The notes under the pieces are model-generated. The model ran no database searches and had not been told where the DNA came from. It worked only from the letters and a program-made list of their open reading frames with translations. A stretch of DNA of 18,137 bases from an uncultured Bacteroides sp. (lineage in GTDB: Bacteria > Bacteroidota > Bacteroidia > Bacteroidales > Bacteroidaceae): contig CAUEFX010000075.1 of NCBI GenBank assembly GCA_958477465.1, positions 1-18,137 of the forward strand, in the 5' to 3' direction. Shown here piece by piece: positions 1 to 7,567 of this stretch. The position numbers and the translations under genes are program-made. Each line of letters starts with the position of its first letter. The stretch's first letter is position 1.

Positions 1-54
1 TAGAGCATAACCTTGCCAAGGTTAGGGTCGCGAGTTCGAGTCTCGTTTTCCGCT
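1..54 (+). tRNA. tRNA-Gly(GCC), 5' part outside the window
   Basis: The visible part runs from the end of the D arm to the discriminator base. The anticodon stem TAACC/GGTTA encloses the 7-base loop TTGCCAA, giving anticodon GCC (glycine). It is followed by a T arm with TTCGAGT, the acceptor strand TTTCCGC and discriminator T. CCA is not encoded, as is usual in Bacteroidales. The layout closely matches the complete tRNA-Gly(CCC) at 13608-13680, which confirms where the 3' end lies. Confidence 0.93.
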
Positions 55-63
55 CAAAAGTAA

Positions 64-106
64 ATGAGGATACTTCGATGAGGTCGGAGTGTCCTCATTT
101 TCTTTT
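64..106 (+). terminator. Rho-independent terminator of tRNA-Gly
   Basis: A 14-bp stem, 64-77 paired with 85-98 and including two G-T wobbles, closes a 7-base loop and is followed by a T-rich tract (TTTCTTTT). It starts 10 bases after the tRNA, so it ends the tRNA transcript. Confidence 0.88.
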
Positions 107-109
107 GTA

Positions 110-623
110 TACGCACGAGATTTTGGGAACTCATCCGTAAAAGTGGGACGGCTCAGTTTGAAAACTTGGGCTGCTTAATACTTACTTCTTATAATCAATA
201 TGTTAAATAACTGGAAATGTTCGTTTGGGTGTGTAGAATATCTTTTTTTAAAAAGAATGAGATTTTATTATAATATACTGATTATTATTATATTAATAAT
301 ATGATACTTCTTGTGTGAAGAGGTTATTTTTGCAGAACAACCGTATATACTTTTCCTCCACTTTTTTTTGTTATAGTTTTTAGCTACTTTTGTCTGTCTT
401 GATTTTAGTAATGTTCTCATTTTTCGTCCCATTAAAATCTAAATAGTTCTTTGATATGTTTGAAATTTAGTTAGTCGTAGAGTTTTTTCCTTTGGTAAAA
501 CTGAATTTCAAAGTGACAAGGAGCGATTTGGACTTGGTGGCCCAATTATAGTCGATTTTTAATAACGTCCCGATTTTTAATGGGACACAAGTGTAACACT
601 CTAAATTATTATTCGTACAAACC
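110..623. other. AT-rich intergenic region, no gene seen
   Basis: No open reading frame of credible composition is present on either strand. The stretch holds two TAnnTTTG-like -7 candidates (325-332 and 385-392), neither with a well-placed TTTG -33 box, and a third at 455-462. It also holds a 12-bp inverted repeat, GTCCCATTAAAA at 426-437 and its complement at 575-586, and the direct repeat CGATTTTTAAT at 553-563 and 571-581. The region probably contains the promoter and long leader of the gene at 624. Confidence 0.6.
455..462 (+). promoter_or_regulatory. Candidate -7 element for the 624 gene
   Basis: TATGTTTG matches the Bacteroidales -7 consensus TAnnTTTG. No clear TTTG -33 box lies 19-21 bp upstream, so the call is weak. 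If it is used, the leader would be about 155 bases. The site lies between the two arms of the 12-bp inverted repeat (426-437 and 575-586). Confidence 0.35.
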
Positions 624-1517
624 ATGAAAAAGAATTTACGTTTTTACTTGTCCTTTTTATCACTTTTGCTGATGGGAGGGAGTATGTGTGCTCAAAAAGC
701 ACATCAGCCTTTTGATGTCGATTTATGGCAAGGAGGAATGCCGAATACTAACGGTATGGACAGTGCGCCCTTCGATGAGTCGAAGGGGAATTTTAAACCG
801 TCGATCCGTGTGTTTCTTCCTGCTCCCGAATTATCTACCGGCCGCGTGATTGTGGCTTGTCCGGGTGGAGGATACAGTGGCCTTGCATATCATCATGAAG
901 GTTACGACTGGGCTCCTTTCTTTAACAAGCAGGGCATCGCTTTGGTAGTGTTGAAATACCGTATGCCGAAAGGCGGACATAAAGAAGTCCCTTTTTCTGA
1001 TGCAGAGGAAGCTATAAGGATAGTAAGGGATAGTGCTGCTGTTTGGAATGTAAATCCGAATGATGTTGGTATAATGGGCTTTTCTGCTGGCGGGCATCTC
1101 GCTTCTACTATAGCTACACATTCTGCGCCTGACGTGCGTCCTGATTTCCAGATCTTATTTTATCCGGTTATTACGATGGATAAAAAGTATACTCATATAG
1201 GATCGCACAACAACCTTTTAGGAAACGATGCTTCCGCAGAACTGGAAGAACTGTATTCTAATGAAAAACAGGTAACAAAAGATACGCCACGTGCTTTCAT
1301 CGTATATAGTGATGACGATAAATCGGTGCCCCCGGCAAACGGAGTGAATTACTATTTGGCTTTGAATGCGAACGGTGTGCCGGCTACATTGCATGTATAT
1401 CCTTCCGGAGGTCATGGATGGGGCATACGTGAAAGTTTTCTGTATAAGAACTTAATGCTGGATGAACTTTCTGCCTGGCTGAATACTTTCAAGTCTGAGT
1501 ATAAGACTTCGAAATAA
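624..1517 (+). CDS. Exported alpha/beta hydrolase (esterase/lipase, Aes/BD-FAE type)
   Basis: This 297-residue protein has a signal peptide of about 23 residues (KK, hydrophobic core, cleavage near MCA-Q), so it is predicted to be periplasmic. The esterase fold is shown by the oxyanion-hole segment PGGGYSGLAYH (80-90), the nucleophile elbow GFSAGG with Ser154, an acid in SDDDKSVPP (Asp231 or 232), and the catalytic His264 in GGHGWG. This is the layout of COG0657 carboxylesterases, which in Bacteroides often remove acetyl or feruloyl esters from xylan; the substrate cannot be read here. The Cys at 22 is not in a good lipobox. The next gene begins within 20 bases with no terminator between, so co-transcription is possible although the functions look unrelated. 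The start is the first ATG before the signal peptide. Confidence 0.88.
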   Translation: MKKNLRFYLSFLSLLLMGGSMCAQKAHQPFDVDLWQGGMPNTNGMDSAPFDESKGNFKPSIRVFLPAPELSTGRVIVACPGGGYSGLAYHHEGYDWAPFFNKQGIALVVLKYRMPKGGHKEVPFSDAEEAIRIVRDSAAVWNVNPNDVGIMGFSAGGHLASTIATHSAPDVRPDFQILFYPVITMDKKYTHIGSHNNLLGNDASAELEELYSNEKQVTKDTPRAFIVYSDDDKSVPPANGVNYYLALNANGVPATLHVYPSGGHGWGIRESFLYKNLMLDELSAWLNTFKSEYKTSK

Positions 1518-1535
1518 TTGAATAAACGTATAGTT

Positions 1536-1931
1536 ATGATACAAATAATGAAATTAAACGGAGTGGACAAGCAATTGTATAAGCTTGTAGCTCCGTTGGT
1601 TATGGACCCGGAAGTACTGAAAAAGAACAATAATTATCCTTTTAAAACAACGGATAAGTTTGTTTGGTTTGTCGCAGTAAACGGGAAAAAAGTGGTTGGT
1701 TTTGTCCCGATAGAACAAAGGGGGAATGTGGCTATAATCAATAATTATTATATAGATAAAGATCAGGAAGAAGCTTTTTCTCTTTTACTTACCGATGTTG
1801 TTTCTGCTTTCGCCGGTGAAAAGTCTCTTACAGCTATTGTTCAGACCGAGCACCAGGAATCATTTGAGAAGCAGGGATTCACTGCTGAAAAAGTTTGGAA
1901 ACGGTATGTAAAGATGTGGAGGGATGAATGA
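1536..1931 (+). CDS. Small GNAT-like protein linked to IbrA/IbrB
   Basis: This is a 131-residue soluble protein. The pattern fits a GNAT acetyltransferase-like fold: an internal strand pair VWFVAV / KVVGFVPIE, a central strand around AIINNYYID, a helix rich in A, L and F, then an EKQGF-type turn and the final strand KRYVKM. No clear Q/RxxGxG/A acetyl-CoA loop is visible, so catalytic activity is uncertain. Its last bases overlap the start of the PP-loop gene (ATGA, 1928-1931), which implies translational coupling. The start is chosen as ATG 1536; ATG 1548 (MKLNG...) after an A-rich stretch is equally plausible. A TTG at 1518 exists but is less likely. A role as a partner or modifier of the IbrAB-like pair is inference from context only. 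Confidence 0.72.
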   Translation: MIQIMKLNGVDKQLYKLVAPLVMDPEVLKKNNNYPFKTTDKFVWFVAVNGKKVVGFVPIEQRGNVAIINNYYIDKDQEEAFSLLLTDVVSAFAGEKSLTAIVQTEHQESFEKQGFTAEKVWKRYVKMWRDE

Positions 1932-3226
1932 AAAAAGAAACAGTGGATAAAAATGTATATGACTTGGCGCAAGAGCGCTTGCGCATAATTTTTAATGAAT
2001 TCGATAATGTATATGTTTCTTTTTCGGGAGGAAAGGATAGCGGTGTACTTTTGAGTTTATGTATTGATTATATAAGGCGTAATAATTTGAAGATACGCTT
2101 GGGGGTGTTTCACATGGATTATGAGATACAGTATAAAATGACTATCGACTATATAGACCGCATGCTTGAAGCCAACAAGGATATTCTTGATGTGTATCGT
2201 GTTTGCGTACCTTTCCGTGTGGCGACTTGTACCTCCATGTATCAATCTTTTTGGCGTCCTTGGGAAAAAGGGAAGAAAGATCTTTGGGTGCGCTCTATGC
2301 CTAAAGGTGCTATGACCGAAGAGCATTTCCCTTTTTATAATGCTCAAATGTGGGATTATGAGTTTCAGATGCGTTTTGCCAAATGGATACATGATAAGAA
2401 AGACGCTGTACGTACTTGCTGTCTTATCGGCATACGGACCCAGGAAAGTTTTAACCGTTGGAGGTGTATTTATCTGAATCGCAAATACCAGATGTACCAT
2501 ACCTATCGATGGACTTCAAAGGTGGGGAACGATGTTTACAACGCTTATCCCATTTTTGATTGGAAGACAACGGATGTATGGACAGCCAACGGTAAATTCC
2601 ATTGGGATTACAATACACTGTACGACCTGTATTACAGGGCGGGCGTAAACTTGGAACGCCAACGTGTGGCGAGCCCTTTTATAGGGGAAGCCATAGAAAG
2701 CTTATCCCTTTATAGGGCCATCGATCCTGATACCTGGGGGAAGATGGTGGGACGTGTAAACGGAGTTAACTTCACCGGCATGTATGGCGGAACGCATGCT
2801 ATGGGCTGGCAGACTATTAAATTGCCTGAAGGATACACTTGGAGAGAATTCATGTACTTCCTGTTGTCTACATTACCGGAACGTACGCGGAAGGGGTATC
2901 TTAGGAAATTGTCTGTCAGCGTCAGTTTCTGGCGGACGAAAGGCGGTTGTTTGAGTGATAGCACAATACAGAAACTGATTGCTGCAAAGGTTCCTATTAT
3001 TGTGATGGATAATAGTAATTATAAAACATCGAAGAAACCTGTACGTATGGAGTATCAGGACGATATCAATATTACAGAATTTAAGGAGATACCGACTTAT
3101 AAGCGTATGTGCATCTGTATTCTTAAAAATGATCATGCTTGCAAGTATATGGGATTTTCGCCTACGAAAGAGGAGATAAGTAAAAGAAGTCAAATAATGG
3201 AACAATATAAAAATATTCTGCAATGA
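1928..3226 (+). CDS. IbrA-like PP-loop protein (PAPS reductase family, DUF3440)
   Basis: This 432-residue protein of the adenine-nucleotide alpha-hydrolase superfamily has the PP-loop SGGKDSG at residues 33-39 after a short helix. It also has a GIRTQES motif (168-174) with adjacent Cys164-Cys165, and PIFDWKTTDVW (208-218), as in PAPS reductases and DndC/IbrA proteins. A long C-terminal half (about 245-432) with Cys395, Cys397 and Cys405 corresponds to the DUF3440 extension, so this is not an ordinary CysH (about 240 residues). Proteins of this type activate ATP or PAPS for sulfur or adenylation chemistry. In E. coli, IbrA with IbrB activates eib immunoglobulin-binding genes, but the reaction is unknown. 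It overlaps both neighbours by ATGA, so it is almost certainly made together with them. There is no signal peptide; it is cytoplasmic. Confidence 0.88.
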   Translation: MKKETVDKNVYDLAQERLRIIFNEFDNVYVSFSGGKDSGVLLSLCIDYIRRNNLKIRLGVFHMDYEIQYKMTIDYIDRMLEANKDILDVYRVCVPFRVATCTSMYQSFWRPWEKGKKDLWVRSMPKGAMTEEHFPFYNAQMWDYEFQMRFAKWIHDKKDAVRTCCLIGIRTQESFNRWRCIYLNRKYQMYHTYRWTSKVGNDVYNAYPIFDWKTTDVWTANGKFHWDYNTLYDLYYRAGVNLERQRVASPFIGEAIESLSLYRAIDPDTWGKMVGRVNGVNFTGMYGGTHAMGWQTIKLPEGYTWREFMYFLLSTLPERTRKGYLRKLSVSVSFWRTKGGCLSDSTIQKLIAAKVPIIVMDNSNYKTSKKPVRMEYQDDINITEFKEIPTYKRMCICILKNDHACKYMGFSPTKEEISKRSQIMEQYKNILQ

Positions 3227-3768
3227 GTAGTAAGAAGAGTCCGGTGTACGATGTAAAGGCTGTACCAATAGAGAAGGTGGTGGCCAATGATTATAATCCC
3301 AATATAGTTGCTCCTCCGGAAATGAAATTGTTGGAGTTGTCAATCTGGGAAGATGGATTCACGATGCCTTGCGTATGCTATTATGACAAGGAGAAAGATT
3401 TGTATATCCTGGTAGACGGGTTTCACAGGTACTCGGTATTGAAAACATCCAAACGTATTTATCAGCGTGAAAATGGCTTGTTGCCAGTGGTGGTTATTGA
3501 TAAAGATTTATCTAACCGGATGAGCTCTACTATCCGGCATAACCGGGCACGTGGGACTCACAACATTGAATTGATGTGTCATATTGTCGCTGAATTGGAT
3601 AAGGCCGGTATGTCCGATCAGTGGATAATGAAGAATATAGGGATGGATAGGGATGAACTGTTGCGTCTGAAACAGATTTCGGGATTGGCGGATTTATTTG
3701 CGAATCGCGAATTCAGTATTCCGGAAAAAGAATCGCCTATTGATGCCAAAACAACTACGGTTGTATAG
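3223..3768 (+). CDS. IbrB-like ParB/sulfiredoxin-fold protein
   Basis: This 181-residue protein has an N-terminal ParB-like domain: VPIEKVVANDYNPN (14-27), the helix MKLLELSIWEDGF, and the signature VDGFHRY (64-70), which corresponds to the DGxHR motif of ParB/Srx folds. It continues with RHNRARGTH (105-113). A helix-turn-helix-like stretch follows (about 130-151, GMSDQWIMKNIGMDRDELL). ParB/Srx domains bind CTP or ATP and some act on nucleic acids. The start ATG overlaps the stop of the upstream PP-loop gene. The gene pair order (PP-loop then ParB) is that of ibrA-ibrB. The C-terminal tail (about 160-181) looks disordered. Chromosome partition ParB is unlikely because the protein is short and no parA is nearby. 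Confidence 0.86.
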   Translation: MSSKKSPVYDVKAVPIEKVVANDYNPNIVAPPEMKLLELSIWEDGFTMPCVCYYDKEKDLYILVDGFHRYSVLKTSKRIYQRENGLLPVVVIDKDLSNRMSSTIRHNRARGTHNIELMCHIVAELDKAGMSDQWIMKNIGMDRDELLRLKQISGLADLFANREFSIPEKESPIDAKTTTVV

Positions 3769-3806
3769 GATTTCATGTAAATAAGAGTTTTTTCACCCGT
3801 TTATAA

Positions 3807-3848
3807 CTTTGTTTTAGGAGTTAGCCTGTTATGCTCCTGAAAACAAAG
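3807..3848. repeat. 14-bp inverted repeat (hairpin) overlapping a -7-like box
   Basis: CTTTGTTTT plus AGGAG (3807-3820) pairs with CTCCT plus AAAACAAAG (3834-3848), with one bulged G at 3839 and a 13-base loop. No T run follows in either direction, so it is not a standard terminator. A TAnnTTTG match (TAACTTTG, 3804-3811) overlaps the left arm. It lies 38 bases after the ibrB-like stop. Confidence 0.7.
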
Positions 3849-4126
3849 CTACAAACAGACAAAGGCAAGGTAGAATAACCGGAATCCGATATTGGGAATG
3901 ATGCAGCATCGCTTGAGGGTGTGTCTTAGAATGTTGGCTTCTGAAATTACAACTATTTTTATTATCAAAAATTGTTTAGAGATAGATACCCGTTTGTTGA
4001 AAAAGATGATTTTTATTGATCGTATCAGTTTGGAAATCAACTTTGAAACGCGTCGTTTTCTGTAATAATCCCAACTGTGTGTGAGATGCCATCTGATTAC
4101 TCATTGAAAATAATTATGTATATATG
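3849..4126. other. Non-coding stretch with one doubtful small ORF
   Basis: No recognisable gene is present. A 55-codon frame, ATG 3898 to TAA 4063-4065 (+), begins MMQHRLRV and is rich in I, K, L and R. It has no visible start signal or known motif, so I do not call it a gene. The rest is AT-rich spacer leading to the uxs promoter. Confidence 0.5.
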
Positions 4127-4158
4127 TTTGCATAGTTTGAGTAAATCGTATATTTTTG
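4127..4158 (+). promoter_or_regulatory. Bacteroidales promoter of uxs operon
   Basis: TTTG (-33) at 4127-4130, a 20-bp spacer, then TATTTTTG at 4151-4158, matching the TTTG/TAnnTTTG consensus at the expected spacing. Transcription would start near 4165. That rules out an upstream TTG start at 4156 and fixes ATG 4186 as the start of the next gene. Confidence 0.72.
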
Positions 4159-4185
4159 TCAGAAAACAAAGCAAAACTTATATAT

Positions 4186-5121
4186 ATGAAAAGAATATTG
4201 GTTAGTGGAGGCGCTGGATTCATCGGATCACATCTTTGCACTCGATTAATAAATGAAGGCCATGACGTTATTTGCCTGGATAATCTTTTTACCGGATCCA
4301 AGAATAATATCCTCCATCTGATGAGTAATCATCATTTCGAATTTGTTCGCCACGACATAACACTTCCCTATTATGCTGAGGTTGATGAAATCTATAATCT
4401 TGCTTGTCCGGCATCTCCCATACATTATCAGCATGATGCCATTCAGACAATGAAAACATCGGTGATGGGAGCTATGAATATGCTGGGACTGGCAATGCGG
4501 GTAAATGCCAAGATCATGCAAGCTTCTACCAGTGAGGTGTATGGTGACCCGATGGTTCATCCGCAGCCGGAAACTTATTGGGGAAATGTGAACCCCATCG
4601 GATTCCGTTCTTGCTATGATGAAGGAAAACGGTGTGCAGAAACTCTTTTCATGGATTATCATCGCCAGAATAATGTTCGTATAAAGATTATCCGTATTTT
4701 CAATACATACGGGCCGAATATGCTTCCCAATGACGGACGTGTCATTTCCAACTTCGTAGTACAGGCCTTGCAAAACAACGATCTTACTATTTATGGCTCA
4801 GGCAAACAGTCACGGAGCTTTCAATATATAGACGATTTGATTGAAGGAATGATCCGGATGATGGATACGGATGATGATTTTACCGGACCGATAAATCTCG
4901 GAAATCCCCATGAGTTTTCTATCCTTGAATTGGCAGAGAAAGTAATTGCAATATCCGGTTCAAAATCTAAGATCGTATATAAGTCTTTGCCTCATGATGA
5001 TCCCAAAATGCGTCAGCCGGATATAACTTTGGCTAAGGAAAAACTCGGTTGGACTCCCACAGTAGAACTGGATGAGGGGCTTAGGCACATGATCGAGTAT
5101 TTTAAAGATTATAAAATATAA
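4186..5121 (+). CDS. uxs: UDP-glucuronate decarboxylase (UDP-xylose synthase)
   Basis: This 311-residue extended short-chain dehydrogenase/reductase converts UDP-glucuronate to UDP-xylose with bound NAD, supplying a sugar nucleotide for surface glycans. Visible features are the Rossmann motif GGAGFIG (8-14), the acidic turn LDNLFTG (31-37), the family hallmark ACPASPIHYQ (73-82), STSEVYGDP (114-122) carrying the catalytic Thr/Ser and Glu117, and the YxxxK pair Tyr144/Lys148. Length matches bacterial UXS. The start at ATG 4186 is set by the promoter just upstream and by the Rossmann strand beginning at once (MKRILVSGG). The kinase gene begins 20 bases after the stop, so the two form an operon. 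dTDP-glucose dehydratase is less likely because of the ACPASP motif. Confidence 0.94.
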   Translation: MKRILVSGGAGFIGSHLCTRLINEGHDVICLDNLFTGSKNNILHLMSNHHFEFVRHDITLPYYAEVDEIYNLACPASPIHYQHDAIQTMKTSVMGAMNMLGLAMRVNAKIMQASTSEVYGDPMVHPQPETYWGNVNPIGFRSCYDEGKRCAETLFMDYHRQNNVRIKIIRIFNTYGPNMLPNDGRVISNFVVQALQNNDLTIYGSGKQSRSFQYIDDLIEGMIRMMDTDDDFTGPINLGNPHEFSILELAEKVIAISGSKSKIVYKSLPHDDPKMRQPDITLAKEKLGWTPTVELDEGLRHMIEYFKDYKI

Positions 5122-5141
5122 ACAGATAAAGCATATAAAAT

Positions 5142-6269
5142 ATGAATGTGGAAATAAACCCTTCAGAATATAAAATCCTTATTGTGGATGATGTAATGGC
5201 GAATGTCTTGTTGCTGAAGGTGCTCCTTACCAATGAGAAGTTCCAGATTGTTACAGCCAGTAATGGCCGCCAGGCGATAGAGCAAGTCGAAAAGGAAAAA
5301 CCTGATCTTATTTTGTTGGATGTGATGATGCCCGATATGAGCGGGTTTGAGGTTTCTCAACAGCTGAAGGCTAATCCGAAAACTTCAGAGATTCCGATTA
5401 TCTTCCTGACTGCTTTGAACAGCACGGCCGACATCGTAAAAGGTTTTCAGGTAGGAGGCAATGATTTTATATCGAAGCCCTTTAACAAGGAAGAACTTAT
5501 CATTCGCGTCACTCACCAGATTTCACTGGTTGCTGCCAAACGGATTATTGTAGCACAAACCGAGGAGTTGCGGAAAACGATTGTCGGACGTGACAAGCTC
5601 TATTCGGTGATAGCCCACGACCTCCGTTCGCCGATGGGATCCATTAAGATGGTATTGAATATGCTTATACTTAATCTGCCGAGCGAAAGCATTGGGGAAG
5701 AGATGTATGAGTTGCTCACAATGGCCAATCAGACAACGGAAGATGTGTTTGCTTTGCTCGACAACCTGCTGAAATGGACAAAGAGTCAGATCGGTAAATT
5801 GAAAGTGGTTTACCAGGATGTAGATGTGGTAGAGGTTACAGAAGGGGTAATCGAGATTTTCTCTATGGTAGCCGGGTTGAAGAAAATAGGAATCCGCCTG
5901 GAGGCTCCCGAGCATTTGGTGGTGTATGCCGATATTGATATGATTAAAACTGTCATCCGGAATTTGGTTAGTAATGCCATTAAGTTCAGTAACGAAGGAA
6001 CAGAGGTATTGGTGACTGTTCAGGAACAGGACGGCATGGCTGTGGTTAGTGTGAAGGATAGCGGTTGCGGTATCGATGAGGAGAATCAAAAGAAACTATT
6101 GCATACGGATACTCATTTCAGTACATTCGGAACCAATAATGAAGAAGGATCCGGACTGGGACTGCTCCTTTGCCAGGATTTTGTTATAAAGAACGGAGGC
6201 CGGTTGTGGTTTACATCTGTAAAAGGAGAGGGGTCTACATTCTGTTTTTCTATCCCATTGAAGAAGTAA
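5142..6269 (+). CDS. Soluble hybrid REC-histidine kinase
   Basis: This 375-residue protein has a receiver domain first (about 10-127) with the acidic pocket Asp16/Asp17, phospho-acceptor Asp60 in LLDVMMPD, Thr90 and Lys112. A short coiled linker (about 128-150) precedes a HisKA domain with the H box SVIAHDLRSP (His159), then HATPase_c with the N box RNLVSNAIKFS (273-283), G1 DSGCGI (306-311) and G2 GSGLGL (336-341). All catalytic residues are present. There is no transmembrane segment, sensor domain or DNA-binding output, so it probably receives a signal through the receiver from another kinase or phosphotransfer protein and passes phosphate on in the cytoplasm. It follows uxs in the same operon. 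No cognate regulator is in the window. Confidence 0.92.
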   Translation: MNVEINPSEYKILIVDDVMANVLLLKVLLTNEKFQIVTASNGRQAIEQVEKEKPDLILLDVMMPDMSGFEVSQQLKANPKTSEIPIIFLTALNSTADIVKGFQVGGNDFISKPFNKEELIIRVTHQISLVAAKRIIVAQTEELRKTIVGRDKLYSVIAHDLRSPMGSIKMVLNMLILNLPSESIGEEMYELLTMANQTTEDVFALLDNLLKWTKSQIGKLKVVYQDVDVVEVTEGVIEIFSMVAGLKKIGIRLEAPEHLVVYADIDMIKTVIRNLVSNAIKFSNEGTEVLVTVQEQDGMAVVSVKDSGCGIDEENQKKLLHTDTHFSTFGTNNEEGSGLGLLLCQDFVIKNGGRLWFTSVKGEGSTFCFSIPLKK

Positions 6270-6332
6270 TAAAAGAGTTTGTATCTGATTGATAGAATAA
6301 ATACGAGGTGTATCAAAATGCCTGAAACATAG

Positions 6333-6377
6333 AAATCGCCCCTGCTGCAGGTTTATGAACTGTAGCAGGGGTGGTTT
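6333..6377. terminator. Strong terminator after the uxs-kinase operon
   Basis: An 18-bp stem, 6333-6350 with 6360-6377 and three G-T wobbles, has a GC-rich core (CCCCTGCT/AGCAGGGG), a 9-base loop, and A-rich left and T-rich right flanks. It lies 63 bases after the kinase stop and could work on either strand. Its right arm contains a GTG that could open the next reading frame, so the downstream gene must start later. Confidence 0.8.
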
Positions 6378-6430
6378 GGTTTAAAAGAGAGTTGGTACAT
6401 TTCACTATTTTAAATTATAACCGCATTTGT

Positions 6431-6829
6431 ATGAAACGCAGGCTTTGTTATCTGGTGTTGTGGATGTTTATGGTGGCTTTGGGACTGGGCTCACGGGCAT
6501 TTGGCAGCTATCTGCCCACTTTTGTGGCAGAGTATGCAGGAGATACCCTTTGGGCAGCGATGGTTTATTTTGGTATTGGCTTTCTTTTCCCTTCCGCCCG
6601 TTTGTCACGGAAAGCATCGGGCGCCTTGTTGTTTTCTTATTGTATAGAGGTCAGCCAGCTCTATCAGGCCGATTGGATAAATGCCATCAGAGGAACTACT
6701 TTGGGAGCATTGGTGTTGGGGCATGGTTTTCTTTGGTCGGATATGGTCTGCTATACGGTGGGGGTCGGTTTGGCTGTATTGGCAGATTTTTATATTTTTA
6801 CGCCCGGTTTTAATGTGCGGAGAAAATAA
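6431..6829 (+). CDS. DUF2809 family membrane protein
   Basis: This 132-residue integral membrane protein has about four hydrophobic segments (roughly 5-23, 38-54, 88-100 and 105-125). The family pattern is clear: GLGSRAF (18-24), LP-F then AGDTLWAAMVYFG (36-48), the conserved IEVSQLYQADWINAIR (72-87), LGALVLGHGFLWSDM (91-105) and a closing YTVGVG. Length is typical of DUF2809, whose function is unknown. An in-frame GTG upstream (6371) lies in the terminator stem and is rejected; ATG 6431 gives the KRR-then-hydrophobic start usual for this family. The next gene begins 6 bases after the stop, so they are co-transcribed. Confidence 0.86.
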   Translation: MKRRLCYLVLWMFMVALGLGSRAFGSYLPTFVAEYAGDTLWAAMVYFGIGFLFPSARLSRKASGALLFSYCIEVSQLYQADWINAIRGTTLGALVLGHGFLWSDMVCYTVGVGLAVLADFYIFTPGFNVRRK

Positions 6830-6835
6830 GAATTT

Positions 6836-7567
6836 ATGGATATATTCTGGAGTACGATTGCCGGGTACAATTCTTCTACCTGGTTTTTGCAATTAGTTAT
6901 AGTCATTGCCGGTGTTTTCCTGACTGGATTGCTGTTGAAGAGACCGCTACCCCGGGTGAAACTTGCAATGAAGCTTTATCTCCTGTTTCTGTATCTGTGG
7001 ATTACAGTGGTATACTATTATATTTATTGTGCAGCACGTAGCTATAACGGCACAATGGTTCTTTTTTGGGGGGCGATGTCTGCTATATGGATATGGGATA
7101 CGGTGACAGGTTATACTACGTTGGAACGTAGTCGGAAGTATGACGTTCTGGCCTATATACTCTTGTCCATGCCTTTCGTCTATCCGTTGCTTTCATTGGC
7201 GCGCGGACTGACCTTTCCGGGTATCACATCTCCTGTGATGCCTTGTTCGGTGGTGGTATTCACTATCGGACTTCTGTTGCTGTTTGCCCGTAAAGTGAAT
7301 ATGTTTCTGGTGCTGTTTCTCTGTCATTGGTCGCTTATCGGACTGTCTAAAACCTATTTTTTTCATATTCCGGAAGATTTCCTGCTGGCCAGCGCTTCCG
7401 TGCCTGCATTGTATCTGTTCTTTAAGGAATATTTTCTTAATAATCTGCACAAAGACACCGAGCCCAAGGCTAAATTGATTAATCTGCTACTTGTCTCTGT
7501 CTGTATTGCGCTGGGAGTATTGCTGACTGTGACCATGCTTCTGGAACTGGCTCCGCTGGAGAAATAG
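6836..7567 (+). CDS. Polytopic membrane protein, probably DUF6064 type
   Basis: This 243-residue protein has about seven hydrophobic segments, at roughly 15-35, 43-66, 73-90, 104-122, 134-151, 155-198 (probably two) and 215-237. The N-terminus (IAGYNSSTWFLQ) and the aromatic-rich third segment (LFWGAMSAIWIWDTVTGY) recall DUF6064 proteins, but I recognise this only loosely. A charged loop, KDTEPKAK (206-213), separates the last helix. No enzyme motif is visible. It sits 6 bases after the DUF2809 gene, which suggests the two membrane proteins act together. A small membrane transport or signalling role is a guess. No convincing terminator directly follows. Confidence 0.75.
   Translation: MDIFWSTIAGYNSSTWFLQLVIVIAGVFLTGLLLKRPLPRVKLAMKLYLLFLYLWITVVYYYIYCAARSYNGTMVLFWGAMSAIWIWDTVTGYTTLERSRKYDVLAYILLSMPFVYPLLSLARGLTFPGITSPVMPCSVVVFTIGLLLLFARKVNMFLVLFLCHWSLIGLSKTYFFHIPEDFLLASASVPALYLFFKEYFLNNLHKDTEPKAKLINLLLVSVCIALGVLLTVTMLLELAPLEK

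Noticed and set aside
3898..4065. 55-codon plus-strand frame after the ibrB-like gene
   Set aside because: No recognisable family and no start signal; mentioned only in the description of the gap.
4156..4185. TTG start giving ten extra residues on UXS
   Set aside because: It lies inside the -7 promoter element; the Rossmann strand begins at ATG 4186.
6371..6430. GTG start for a longer DUF2809 protein
   Set aside because: The codon lies in the terminator stem and the extra 20 residues do not fit the family; ATG 6431 is preferred.
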